A DNA stretch of 64,000 nucleotides from Paenibacillus sp. TCA20 (GTDB taxonomy: Bacteria > Bacillota > Bacilli > Paenibacillales > Paenibacillaceae): NCBI RefSeq assembly GCF_000732325.1, contig NZ_BBIW01000001.1:620001-684000 (forward strand). The letters run 5' to 3'. Position 1 is the first letter of the stretch. Every line of letters begins with the position of its first letter. Positions 8,900 through 17,227 of the stretch are shown here, in pieces. The translations under genes and the position numbers were made by a program. The notes beneath the pieces are model-generated. The model ran no database searches. It saw nothing but the letters and a program-made list of their open reading frames with translations, and was not told the DNA's origin.

Positions 8900-10005
8900 C
8901 TTCCTGCCTCCTTGTACTCCTGATCTGAATCAAGGTATACAATGCTGACTTTATTCCCGCCGCTTCTAAGTCGATGCAGCTGTTCCTCCATTCCAGGCGA
9001 GACAAAAGGCGTAATTAACAAGTAATCCTGCCGTTCCCCTGAATCAAGCTGCCTGTCTGCCTCATCCATGAGCACCTGATCCATCGGCATCAAACACTTC
9101 AGTTGTACTTCAGCCATGGCGTGCATTATATATTCTGCGTGAAGAACCCCATAGTCAGCATCAATTCGTACGAGTGAATTTGATCCTAAAGCGTATGCAT
9201 TATGCATAAATCCTGTTTTTAGTCCTTTGCTCACTGCATCATTCACCGCTGTTGCGGCATAGGATAGACCTCTCTCCGCCATACCGGGCTTCGTTACGAC
9301 ACTCCACATGTCACTGGATTCCTGAATATTGAATATAATGAGCGTTTGCGGATCTGAACTGTAGCCTTGTTTATATACCTGCAGTTGTCCCGTTCTCGCA
9401 CTTGCTGTCCAATGAATTCGATTCATCGGATCACTCGCTCCATATTCTCTGACACCAAGAATAAGAAACGGATCCTCTACGATCCAGCGGGATACCTCAA
9501 GCTCGCCTTGCCAAACCTTATAGCTCGTCGGCATTTCGTGATCAGCAAGGAGTGCAGGGAATACGGTGATCTGAACCGATACAGGCTGCTTCTTCGCGTG
9601 GGAATAGACACCCAGAAGGTCACCACCTGTCATGGTCACCGTTTCCAATTGATACACACCCCGATGCTGACAAGTAAAGAAATGCTTCCGCGTAATTCGG
9701 GTATAAGGCTTAAGCGAGAACAAGCTTTGATGATTTTGATAAATATCTCCTCTGCTGATGCCAAGTTCAGCGCCTGTATGAAATATAAAAGAAGCCGGCA
9801 TCATTGCCTCTAAGCGAAGCCAGGGTACGGGAAGTCTTTTCTCATTCGAAATCTTCTCGACCATCTCAAGCTCATCCCCGGCATAACACTGCTGCTTCGC
9901 AAACTCGCGCTGATACGAAATTCTCTTCAGTGCAGGTACTCCAAGCAGGATACCTTGAGCAAGAACAAGCAGAAGTCCAACGACAAGAAACCACAGAAGC
10001 TCCAT
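8896..10005 (-). CDS. DUF58 domain protein, MoxR partner
   Basis: 369 residues. A hydrophobic N-terminal helix (about 5-25) anchors it, and the DUF58 core lies at about 190-290 with the hallmark WTASARTGQLQVYKQ, preceded by REYGASDPMNRIHW. DUF58 proteins are von Willebrand A-like and are usually encoded next to moxR. The gene lies 3 bases after the moxR stop and overlaps the DUF4129 gene by 4 bases, so it is the middle of a tight three-gene operon. The ATPase-adaptor role in assembling or quality-controlling envelope complexes is inferred from the family. Confidence 0.87.
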   Translation of the reverse strand: MELLWFLVVGLLLVLAQGILLGVPALKRISYQREFAKQQCYAGDELEMVEKISNEKRLPVPWLRLEAMMPASFIFHTGAELGISRGDIYQNHQSLFSLKPYTRITRKHFFTCQHRGVYQLETVTMTGGDLLGVYSHAKKQPVSVQITVFPALLADHEMPTSYKVWQGELEVSRWIVEDPFLILGVREYGASDPMNRIHWTASARTGQLQVYKQGYSSDPQTLIIFNIQESSDMWSVVTKPGMAERGLSYAATAVNDAVSKGLKTGFMHNAYALGSNSLVRIDADYGVLHAEYIMHAMAEVQLKCLMPMDQVLMDEADRQLDSGERQDYLLITPFVSPGMEEQLHRLRSGGNKVSIVYLDSDQEYKEAGR

Positions 10006-10008
10006 CGT

Positions 10009-10980
10009 TTATTGCACACTGCTTTCTACACTTGTTCTGTCGCTCGGCACAGGAATTTGTGAAATGATATCACTTAACAGCGCTTCAGCCTTCCCCTCCT
10101 GCTGCTTGGATCGATGTTTGAATACGAGCCGATGTGACAATACAGGCAGCGCTAGAGCCTTTATATCATCAGGCAGTACATATTCTCTGCCTTGTATGGC
10201 TGCCCGGGCCTGTGCTGCCTTAAGCAGCGCTTGTGTTCCTCGCGGGCTTACGCCCAGCGCAATATCCGGATGATGTCTTGTTGCGTCAGCGATAGCTATA
10301 ATATAGCGCATCAAATCTTCCTGGACGCGAACGGCTGTATACACCGATTGTGCAGCTACGATGTCACGCTGGGCTACAACCGCAGATACACCTGTTATGA
10401 AATTCCCGCTTATCGTACGCCGCAAAATTTCTACACTTTCCTCCTGAGTAGGGTAACCCATGCTCATCTTGAGCATAAAGCGGTCCATTTGTGCCTCTGG
10501 TAATGGAAATGTCCCTTGATTATCTACAGGATTTTGGGTAGCGATGACAATAAAAGGCTTTTTGAGCTCATGTGTGTGCCCATCCACACTGATCTGTCTC
10601 TCCTCCATGCATTCCAGCAAGCTGGATTGTGTTCTCGGTGTCGCCCGGTTAATTTCATCAGCAAGAATTAAATTAGCGAATAGAGGACCTTCCCGAAATT
10701 CAAACTCTCCTTCCTTCTGATTATAAAAATGAATACCCGTCAGGTCAGAGGGCAATAGATCAGGAGTAAACTGGACTCGTCTAAATGTACAATCTAAAGA
10801 GGCTGCCATCGTTTTGGCCAGCAAAGTCTTCCCGGTACCTGGTACATCCTCAAGCAGTATATGACCTGAGGCAATCATCGCGATCAGCATTAAATCCACT
10901 GTATCATCTTTGCCCACAATGACTTTTGCCATATTTGCTCTGAGCTCGGCTGCCACTTGTGCGATTTCTTGAATTTCCAT
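10009..10980 (-). CDS. MoxR-family AAA+ ATPase
   Basis: About 323 residues from the ATG at 10980; an in-frame start 13 codons further upstream lacks a ribosome site, while GGGGAGG lies 12 bases before 10980. It shows Walker A (EDVPGTGKT), Walker B (ILADEINRA), sensor 1 (IATQNP) and the MoxR C-terminal lid (YVLPDDIKALALPVLSHRL). MoxR ATPases work as chaperones for membrane or secreted complexes together with a vWA-like partner, here the DUF58 protein immediately downstream. First gene of the moxR-DUF58-DUF4129 operon. Confidence 0.93.
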   Translation of the reverse strand: MEIQEIAQVAAELRANMAKVIVGKDDTVDLMLIAMIASGHILLEDVPGTGKTLLAKTMAASLDCTFRRVQFTPDLLPSDLTGIHFYNQKEGEFEFREGPLFANLILADEINRATPRTQSSLLECMEERQISVDGHTHELKKPFIVIATQNPVDNQGTFPLPEAQMDRFMLKMSMGYPTQEESVEILRRTISGNFITGVSAVVAQRDIVAAQSVYTAVRVQEDLMRYIIAIADATRHHPDIALGVSPRGTQALLKAAQARAAIQGREYVLPDDIKALALPVLSHRLVFKHRSKQQEGKAEALLSDIISQIPVPSDRTSVESSVQ

Positions 10981-11080
10981 AACGATGCTTGACCTCCCCA
11001 TATTCGTAAACGTTTTCATATTAATACAGTGATTTTACCATAACCCTATATTCCATGCATGTTTTTCCAAATGAAAAAGA

Positions 11081-11099
11081 CCTTGTGTATATCACAAGG
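11081..11099 (-). terminator. Terminator of pepA
   Basis: Minus-strand hairpin CCTTGTG/CACAAGG with a 5-base loop, followed by TCTTTTTC; it lies 10 bases after the pepA stop and before the moxR promoter region. Confidence 0.75.
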
Positions 11100-11109
11100 C
11101 CCGCCTCAC

Positions 11110-12630
11110 TTATTGATTTATTATATATTCCGCAATGGTTCTTACCATCGCTCCGGTTGCTCCTTTGGGATGGACACCTCTCTCTTTCGATACATAAGCG
11201 GTTCCCGCAATATCCAGATGGATCCACGGCATCCCTTCAGCAAAAGTACCTATAAATAGACCCGCAGTGATAGAAGCTCCGTATCTCCCTGTACTGTTAC
11301 GCAGATCGGCTACCTCGCTTCGCAGCATTTCTTCGAACTCAGGATAGGCGGGCAGAGGCCACACCTTCTCACCCGTCCGTTTGGAGGCTAGTATGAATTC
11401 ATTCATAAAAGGGTCGTCGTTAGATACCGCTCCTGTAGCGACGTCACCTAGCGCTGATACAACCGCCCCAGTCAGCGTAGCTACATCAATAATCCTGGTT
11501 GCTCCGAGCTCCTTCGCATAGGTTAATCCATCAGCGAGCACGAGCCTTCCTTCTGCATCGGTGTTTAAGATCTCAACGGTCCTGCCGCTGAGTGTAGTGA
11601 TAATATCTCCCGGTTTGAAGGCACCTCCTGAGGGCATATTTTCGGCGGAGGGAATGACAACAATCACATTCTGCTCTGGCCGCATCAAACATAGAGTATG
11701 CAGTGCACCAAGTACCACAGCCGCCCCGCCCATATCACTTATCATGTCCTCCATCCCAACACGAGGCTTTAGTGATATTCCGCCAGTGTCAAACGTAATG
11801 CCTTTTCCGACTAGACCGATAATTTCTCCTTCCCAGGAGGTCTTCCCCTGATACTTCAGGACAATCATCCGGGGAGGATTCACACTCCCGGCTCCTACCG
11901 ACCAGAGTCCGCCCATTCCCTTCTTAACAATGTCGTGCTCATCCAGCACTTCGAATTCAAGACCATGCTGCTCGGCGAGCCTTAGGGCTGCATTGGCAAG
12001 ATCACGAGGAACAAGCATATTGCCAGGCAGATTCGTCAAGTCTCTAGCTAGTATCGTTCCTTCTGCGAAAGCCCTTCCCCTCTCCATACCGGTTCGCCAC
12101 TGCTGCTCATGTTCGTCCTGATACACTTTATCCTGATGAAATATAAGCCGATCCGGGCCAGTATAGGCCTGTTGTTTACGTTTGTATGTTTTGCGGCGAT
12201 AGGTGCCCAGTATAAATCCCTCCGTTAGAGCATGAGCCACAACGGCAATATCCTGAGACTGCGAATAAGTAAGTAAGGAGGACGGCAATGCAAATATGAC
12301 TTGATCTGCGCTCATCTTCACTGCTGATTTTGCAGCCCGCACTGCAGTCAGGCGAAGCTCTTCAGGCGTTAGAGGGTGTTGTCCCGTTCCGACTAATATT
12401 AGTGTTATTGCTGCATCTGATTGCATGACGGGTATGGTAAACAATTGATTCTCAGAGCCTTGGAATAAGCCTCGTTCCTTCACAGAGGCAATCGCTTCCT
12501 TCCATACTTCAGGAAAATGTCCCGTAATCCATTCTGCCTCGCTTACCAAACAAATGACCGCTTGCGCTTCAATCGACTCGATCGGAATGTCTGATTTCCA
12601 TAACGCTTCAATCTTCGTATTCATCATCAT
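11110..12630 (-). CDS. pepA: Leucyl aminopeptidase (M17 family)
   Basis: About 506 residues. The C-terminal catalytic domain carries the di-zinc motifs GITFDTGGISLKP and NTDAEGRLVLADGL, the latter being the M17 signature. The N-terminal half is the divergent macrodomain-like module. The enzyme removes N-terminal residues from peptides in the cytosol and forms hexamers in known relatives. The reading frame opens with ATG-GAT-ATG-ATG-ATG; AAGG directly abuts the first ATG, so the third codon (12630, spacing 6) is the better start. Monocistronic, with its own terminator. Confidence 0.93.
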   Translation of the reverse strand: MMMNTKIEALWKSDIPIESIEAQAVICLVSEAEWITGHFPEVWKEAIASVKERGLFQGSENQLFTIPVMQSDAAITLILVGTGQHPLTPEELRLTAVRAAKSAVKMSADQVIFALPSSLLTYSQSQDIAVVAHALTEGFILGTYRRKTYKRKQQAYTGPDRLIFHQDKVYQDEHEQQWRTGMERGRAFAEGTILARDLTNLPGNMLVPRDLANAALRLAEQHGLEFEVLDEHDIVKKGMGGLWSVGAGSVNPPRMIVLKYQGKTSWEGEIIGLVGKGITFDTGGISLKPRVGMEDMISDMGGAAVVLGALHTLCLMRPEQNVIVVIPSAENMPSGGAFKPGDIITTLSGRTVEILNTDAEGRLVLADGLTYAKELGATRIIDVATLTGAVVSALGDVATGAVSNDDPFMNEFILASKRTGEKVWPLPAYPEFEEMLRSEVADLRNSTGRYGASITAGLFIGTFAEGMPWIHLDIAGTAYVSKERGVHPKGATGAMVRTIAEYIINQ

Positions 12631-12744
12631 ATCCATCCTTCAGCCAGCTAATAAATAGGATCAAATTTATATATCGCCATATTTTCATACTACTCCTTTA
12701 ATATACCCGCCATGACAAATTAAAAAAGATCAGAGAACAAAAAA

Positions 12745-12773
12745 AGATCAGAAGCAGTGTATGCTTCCGATCT
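12745..12773 (-). terminator. Terminator of the PAS histidine kinase gene
   Basis: Minus-strand stem AGATCGGAAGC/GCTTCTGATCT with one mismatch, followed by seven or more T residues. Confidence 0.85.
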
Positions 12774-12790
12774 AAGAAGTAACGCAACGA

Positions 12791-13894
12791 TTATACGATG
12801 GGAAGAGAAATCTTGAATTCTGTTCCTTCCCCAGATTTACTGTCAACGGATATGGTGCCTCCATGATTCTTAATAATTCGATAGCTTACGGACAAGCCAA
12901 GCCCAGTGCCGGCTTCCTTGGTCGTAAAGAAAGGATCAAACAGTCTCACTAAAGTATTGTGATCCATACCCTGCCCGTTGTCTCTAATAGAGATTACGAC
13001 ATTTTGGCCATCCTGCTGTGTCTCAATCTGGATAAGCCCTGAATGGTCTTCACCTACATTCTCAATGGCATCCATTGCATTCTTGACCATATTCAGCATG
13101 ACCTGCTTTATTTGTTTCACGTCGATGGACACATACAGCGGATGATCAGCATTGTCCATCTCTATTTGACATCCTTTCATCAATCCTTCGCTTTCTGTCA
13201 GCAGCACCACTTCTTTGAGTAAAGACTGAACCGGGATCACGGTTTTTTGCGGGGCAGAAGGCTTGGATGAATTAAGGAATTCATAAATAATATCATTCGC
13301 TCGATCAATTTCTGTAAGTATAATTCTCGCATATTCATCCTTGCCTAACTGAATAAGGTGAGGTCTTAGCAATTGGATAAACCCTCGAATGGCGGTAAGC
13401 GGATTGCGAATTTCATGAGCGATGGAGGCTGAGATTTGTCCCAGCATGGCCAGCTTATCGTTCTGATACGCGGTTTGCTCGATTTGCTTGAAATCCGATA
13501 CGTCCTTTACACTCAGCAGAAAGTTGCCGTCCATCTGATCTCCGTAAGTCATCGTGATGAGCCAATGCTTCCCATATTCGTCGAGCACCTCATGATAGCG
13601 CTTACGATGGAAAATGGTTTCCCTGAATATCCTCATTATCTTTTTCTTTTTGAACCGGCTAATGAATGGATGGCGTACGAGCTGAACTACATCACAGCCG
13701 AGCAGTTGATGGCGCGGCAGCTCTAGCAATCTGGCCATCTGCAGATTAATGAAAGTAAGAACCCCATCCCTATCAAATAACATGATTCCGCTATCCAAAT
13801 GTTCTAGAATATTCTCATAATTGCTGTTATCTAGATGCTGTAGTGGAAATACGTCGTTTGCAGAAATCAATGTGTTCTGAAACTCACTGATCAT
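12791..13894 (-). CDS. Soluble PAS-domain sensor histidine kinase, sporulation-kinase type
   Basis: 367 residues and no membrane segment. A PAS domain spans about 25-140, starting ILEHLDSGIMLFDRDG. The dimerisation/phosphoacceptor domain has the H box ASIAHEIRNPLTAIRGF with H160. The ATPase domain has N box MLNMVKNAMDAI, G1 DNGQGM and G2 GTGLGLSVSYRI. This architecture matches KinA/KinE-type kinases that feed phosphate into the Spo0F-Spo0B-Spo0A relay. There is no response regulator next door, as expected for such orphan kinases. GGGGGAG lies 8 bases before the ATG. A promoter about 310 bases upstream has a Spo0A-like box beside it, consistent with feedback from the relay, though that is inference. 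Confidence 0.87.
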   Translation of the reverse strand: MISEFQNTLISANDVFPLQHLDNSNYENILEHLDSGIMLFDRDGVLTFINLQMARLLELPRHQLLGCDVVQLVRHPFISRFKKKKIMRIFRETIFHRKRYHEVLDEYGKHWLITMTYGDQMDGNFLLSVKDVSDFKQIEQTAYQNDKLAMLGQISASIAHEIRNPLTAIRGFIQLLRPHLIQLGKDEYARIILTEIDRANDIIYEFLNSSKPSAPQKTVIPVQSLLKEVVLLTESEGLMKGCQIEMDNADHPLYVSIDVKQIKQVMLNMVKNAMDAIENVGEDHSGLIQIETQQDGQNVVISIRDNGQGMDHNTLVRLFDPFFTTKEAGTGLGLSVSYRIIKNHGGTISVDSKSGEGTEFKISLPIV

Positions 13895-14248
13895 ACTCAG
13901 GCTCCCCCTTTACACGTAAATGGAACTTGCCGATCGGACTACTAATCGTCACATAGATGATGACGAGGCTTCCCGCTATAGATCTAAACCAGCGTCGACC
14001 ATACAGACACAGGGGTCTTTCGTGTCATACGACTACGTTACGCTTCAGATAAGGCACCATTAACATAAGAACTGGAATGAAGTATGAATCACTGCAGTAT
14101 GGAGGTCTATGAGGTTTAAGCTTCGGGTGCTGATCGTTTGCTTACTCGCTGTTAGGCTATGTTTAGCGTGATCTACCGTCATGCAGAGTTTTTGGGGATG
14201 TCTATTTAATCATAGACAATTTTACCAATTTGAGTCAACCGAAGATAC
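13895..14248 (-). promoter_or_regulatory. Promoter and long leader of the PAS histidine kinase
   Basis: Minus strand -35 TTGACT (14233-14238) and -10 TATGAT (14209-14214) with an 18-base spacer. A dyad GTCTAT-6-ATAGAC (14200-14217) overlaps the -10. TTCGACA, the reverse of the Spo0A box TGTCGAA, lies at 14249-14255 just upstream of the -35. The transcript would carry a leader of about 300 bases in which I recognise no riboswitch family and no ORF with a ribosome site. Confidence 0.45.
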
Positions 14249-14320
14249 TGTCGAATTGTTGGATATTAAGCAGATATAACCTTTTCTGTAGAAAATAATT
14301 GGTATGCATCCTAAATCTAA

Positions 14321-14343
14321 AGCCCCCGTTAATAACGGAGGCT
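14321..14343 (-). terminator. Terminator of the CxxC protein gene
   Basis: Minus-strand hairpin AGCCTCCGTT/AACGGGGGCT with a small loop and one mismatch, followed by a short T tract (TTTAGATTT). Moderate strength. Confidence 0.55.
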
Positions 14344-14369
14344 TCATCTTCACGCATCGGTATTTTCGG

Positions 14370-14786
14370 TTATCGGCCTGTCTGATTTGGCTTGATCTTG
14401 GATCGTCTCTTGCTCATGACAGCAAGTCTTCGTTTAAGCTCACTTTCCCATTTATGATCTTCGATGCTCTTAGCAATAGATAGCAAATCCAATGAAGTAT
14501 CGATCTGACGCTGTATAATTTCTAGAGGATCTTCGTTCTCCCGGTTTACGCAGTTCTCATAAATCGTATCTTCATCTTCCATAACATAATCCTGAAAATC
14601 AATCTCTGAAGCACCATCACCATGTGCATACTCAGCCAATATTTCATACTCATTCTCAACCTTATAGTGAACCTCCACCCGATTACATACCGGACAAAAG
14701 AGCAGGGGAACATTGTGGACTTGCGTTCGGTAATGCTTTAATGTTCCCTTAGTTCCGATCATACTTGCTCCACAACAAAAACTCAT
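14370..14786 (-). CDS. Small protein with N-terminal CxxC zinc-ribbon-like segment
   Basis: 138 residues from the ATG at 14786; GGAGG lies 9 bases upstream, and an upstream in-frame GTG contains that site, so it is rejected. The N-terminus has FCCGAS and, 30 residues on, LLFCPVCNRVEV, a pair of cysteine knuckles like those of YgiT-type proteins. The middle is acidic (EDEDTIYENCVNREN) and the end is a basic helical tail (KRRLAVMSKRRSKIK). It resembles uncharacterised Bacillales proteins with a YgiT-like zinc finger; there is no toxin partner next to it, and no DNA-binding helix-turn-helix follows. Function unknown. Confidence 0.65.
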   Translation of the reverse strand: MSFCCGASMIGTKGTLKHYRTQVHNVPLLFCPVCNRVEVHYKVENEYEILAEYAHGDGASEIDFQDYVMEDEDTIYENCVNRENEDPLEIIQRQIDTSLDLLSIAKSIEDHKWESELKRRLAVMSKRRSKIKPNQTGR

Positions 14787-15024
14787 TTTGCTCACCCTCC
14801 TTGTAGACACAAAACCGGAAGCATTGTATACATTATGTTCAATAGCGTATTCTTTTACCCTATTCGTTATGACAATCCTAATTCCTCTTTCTTAATCGAA
14901 TCTCCATAAAAAAAGGGCCTCACTCGTTATAACACGAAAAAAACGCACTTTAAACGCTATATAGTTAAGAAAATCGTAATAATCCTTATATAAACATGAC
15001 CATATAAGTCTATACGGTGAAAAA

Positions 15025-15058
15025 AGCCCTCTCAGCGGAAATATCCGCTTTGAGGGCT
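15025..15058 (-). terminator. Terminator of the peroxiredoxin gene
   Basis: Minus-strand 14-bp stem with one mismatch (AGCCCTCAAAGCGG and its partner), loop ATATTT, followed by TTTTTTCACC. Strong. The rest of 14787-15084 is AT-rich and holds nothing else I recognise. Confidence 0.9.
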
Positions 15059-15084
15059 CACTTAACTTAAAACCGATTCACGAT

Positions 15085-15624
15085 TTACAGGTTGTTGTCG
15101 CCTGGCTTCCAGTTCATTGCGCACAATCCGCCGGATTGCAGAGCTTGAAGCACACGAAGTGTTTCTTCTACAGAACGACCCACATCGTTGTGGTTAACAA
15201 CTTGATATTTCAACTCGCCTTCAGGATCAATGATGAAGAGACCGCGCAGTGCTACGCCTTCTTCTTCGATCAATACACCGTAGTCACGAGCAACTTGCTT
15301 CGTAATGTCGGAAGCGAGCGGGAAGTTGATTTGACCCAAGCCGCCGCTGTCTTTTGGAGTGTTGATCCAAGCTTTGTGGCTATGGATCGAGTCTACACTC
15401 ACACCAAGAATTTCTGTATCCAAAATTTTGAAATCATTATAAGCATCGCTAAGTGCTGTAATCTCAGTTGGGCATACAAATGTGAAATCTAGCGGGTAGA
15501 AGAAAAATACCAGCCATTTACCGCGATAGTCAGACAATTGAACCTTACCAAAATCTTGACCATCACCAGTTACGGTCTCCATTACGAAATCCGGAGCTGT
15601 TTTTCCAACCAAACGTTCTGCCAT
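15085..15624 (-). CDS. 2-Cys peroxiredoxin (AhpC/TSA family, YkuU-like)
   Basis: 179 residues, the full length for typical 2-Cys peroxiredoxins. The peroxidatic cysteine is C51 in DFTFVCPTEITALSD, and the resolving cysteine is C168 in GGLCAMNWKPG. GLGQINFPLASD (the GGLG-type loop) and the extended C-terminus suggest a sensitive, decamer-forming enzyme. It reduces hydrogen peroxide and organic hydroperoxides in the cytosol using thioredoxin or a similar donor. The sequence is very close in layout to Bacillus YkuU. GGAGG lies 9 bases before the ATG. A Fur/PerR-like box and a sigma-A promoter lie upstream, which suggests peroxide or iron control. Confidence 0.93.
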   Translation of the reverse strand: MAERLVGKTAPDFVMETVTGDGQDFGKVQLSDYRGKWLVFFFYPLDFTFVCPTEITALSDAYNDFKILDTEILGVSVDSIHSHKAWINTPKDSGGLGQINFPLASDITKQVARDYGVLIEEEGVALRGLFIIDPEGELKYQVVNHNDVGRSVEETLRVLQALQSGGLCAMNWKPGDNNL

Positions 15625-15676
15625 AATAAAAGTCCTCCTTCTCCTATGTAACCAAAATCGTTTTCTCTTTAGATTG

Positions 15677-15724
15677 TGAAGAGTATGTGAAACTCTTAAA
15701 ATAAATGAAGAGTTTATGAAACTC
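15677..15724. repeat. Twin 19-base dyad repeats in the peroxiredoxin leader
   Basis: TGAAGAGTATGTGAAACTC (15677-15695) and TGAAGAGTTTATGAAACTC (15706-15724) differ at two positions and have a 29-base period. Each contains its own dyad (GAGT...ACTC; AGAGT/ACTCT with flanks). They lie between the promoter and the ribosome site, so they can be operators or tandem RNA hairpins. Confidence 0.65.
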
Positions 15725-15744
15725 TCAAAAAGAGCACATTTAAA

Positions 15745-15773
15745 ATCCTATCATCGCCAAGTTTCAAAGTCAA
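15745..15773 (-). promoter_or_regulatory. Promoter of the peroxiredoxin gene
   Basis: Minus strand -35 TTGACT (15768-15773) and -10 TAGGAT (15745-15750) with a 17-base spacer; the leader is about 110 bases. Confidence 0.6.
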
Positions 15774-15792
15774 TATTATAAACCTTATTTGT

Positions 15793-15807
15793 TGATAATT
15801 ATTATAA
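15793..15807. promoter_or_regulatory. Fur/PerR-family operator
   Basis: TGATAATTATTATAA matches the PerR consensus TTATAATNATTATAA at 14 of 15 positions, and the Fur consensus TGATAATNATTATCA also at 14. It is about 20 bases upstream of the peroxiredoxin -35. Family and gene function favour PerR; Fur cannot be excluded. Confidence 0.6.
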
Positions 15808-15819
15808 TTAAGAAGAAAA

Positions 15820-15858
15820 GGAGCACAGTGTGGCCGTTAACCTCTCCTACTGTACTCC
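15820..15858 (-). terminator. Probable terminator of leuB
   Basis: Minus strand GGAGTACAGT pairs with ACTGTGCTCC (one mismatch) across a 19-base loop, followed by TTTTCTTCTT. The loop is long, so only moderate. Confidence 0.5.
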
Positions 15859-15916
15859 TGATCTATCATTGTAAATTTAACTTCTCTTCATCTTGTAAAG
15901 CTTTGATGAAAAACTA

Positions 15917-16996
15917 TTATTTGACAATCGCCGCTACAATCAGGTCTCCCATCTCGGAGGTGCTGATGGCAGTGCTCTTATCTACAGCAATATCACTGGT
16001 CCGATGTCCTGCATCCAGCACCTGTGCTACAGCTCTCTCAATCGCATCAGCTGCATCGCTGTAACCAAATGTCAAACGGAACATCAAGGCAACCGACAAA
16101 ATCGTCGCAATCGGATTCGCTAAGCCCTGACCAGCGATATCCGGAGCTGATCCGTGTACGGGTTCATATAGACCAAAGCTTCCCTCACCCATAGACGCGG
16201 ATGCCAGCATTCCGATCGAGCCTGTAAGCATAGCCGCTTCGTCACTTAGAATGTCACCAAACATATTTTCCGTAACAATGACATCAAAGCTAGATGGACG
16301 GCGCAGCAGCTGCATTGCACAGTTATCTACGAGTACATGCTCAACTTCAACATCTGGGTATTCGGGAGCGACCCGGTTGACCACTTCACGCCATAAGCGG
16401 GAGGTTTCAAGCACATTAGCTTTATCAACTGAAGCCAATTTCTTTCTGCGTTTTTGTGCAATTTCAAAAGCTTGTCGAACAATCCGCTCTACTTCTGCTA
16501 CATTATATACGCAGGTATCTACCGCTTCTTCTCCATGCTCTCCCTCTCTGCGGAACTTCTCTCCAAAATAGATTCCGCCTGTCAGCTCTCTAACGACCAT
16601 TAGATCCGTGCCCTCAAGCACTTCCGGCTTTAGTGTAGAAGCATCTTTGAGACAATCGAACACCACCGCAGGTCTCAGGTTGGAGAATAATCCGAGTGCT
16701 TTGCGAATCCCCAGCAATCCTGTTTCTGGCCGAAGCTCCTTGGCATTGTTATCCCATTTCGGACCACCAACCGCTCCAAGCAGTACTGCATCCGCACTTT
16801 GACATACCTCCAGTGTTTCTTTCGGCAAAGGGGTTCCTGTCTCATCAATCGCAATTCCGCCAAACAAAGCGTGTTTCGTTTCAAAAGTGTATCCGAACAC
16901 TTCCTCGGTTCGTTTCAACACTCTCTCCGCTTCTGCAACAACCTCTGGTCCAATGCCATCTCCTGCAATGACGGCGATTTTTTTGACTTCTGACAT
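15917..16996 (-). CDS. leuB: 3-isopropylmalate dehydrogenase
   Basis: 359 residues from the ATG at 16996, which has GGAG 9 bases upstream; that GGAG lies inside an alternative five-codon-longer frame. It shows the family's N-terminal [13 protein letters not shown], the substrate loop [12 protein letters not shown], the NAD/metal region [26 protein letters not shown] and [17 protein letters not shown]. The enzyme oxidises 3-isopropylmalate to 2-oxoisocaproate in leucine synthesis. It points the same way as ilvBNC but is cut off from them by an oppositely oriented aldo/keto reductase; leuA, leuC and leuD are not in the window. Confidence 0.96.
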   Translation of the reverse strand: MSEVKKIAVIAGDGIGPEVVAEAERVLKRTEEVFGYTFETKHALFGGIAIDETGTPLPKETLEVCQSADAVLLGAVGGPKWDNNAKELRPETGLLGIRKALGLFSNLRPAVVFDCLKDASTLKPEVLEGTDLMVVRELTGGIYFGEKFRREGEHGEEAVDTCVYNVAEVERIVRQAFEIAQKRRKKLASVDKANVLETSRLWREVVNRVAPEYPDVEVEHVLVDNCAMQLLRRPSSFDVIVTENMFGDILSDEAAMLTGSIGMLASASMGEGSFGLYEPVHGSAPDIAGQGLANPIATILSVALMFRLTFGYSDAADAIERAVAQVLDAGHRTSDIAVDKSTAISTSEMGDLIVAAIVK

Positions 16997-17227
16997 GACT
17001 GCACGCTCCATTCTAAATAATATCTGCTATATATCTTTGTAACATAATCACGGTAGATTTGACCAAGATATAGAAGCTATCGAGTCTATAGGTATAGGCT
17101 ATAAGACCACTTTTAACTCTACCGATCCTTACTATCTACGGGAATGAAGTTGAAAGAGATGGATGAATCCGATTACAATAGACTTGTGATGATGGTTCAA
17201 TTTCCCTGAATGAGAGGATGATAGTGG

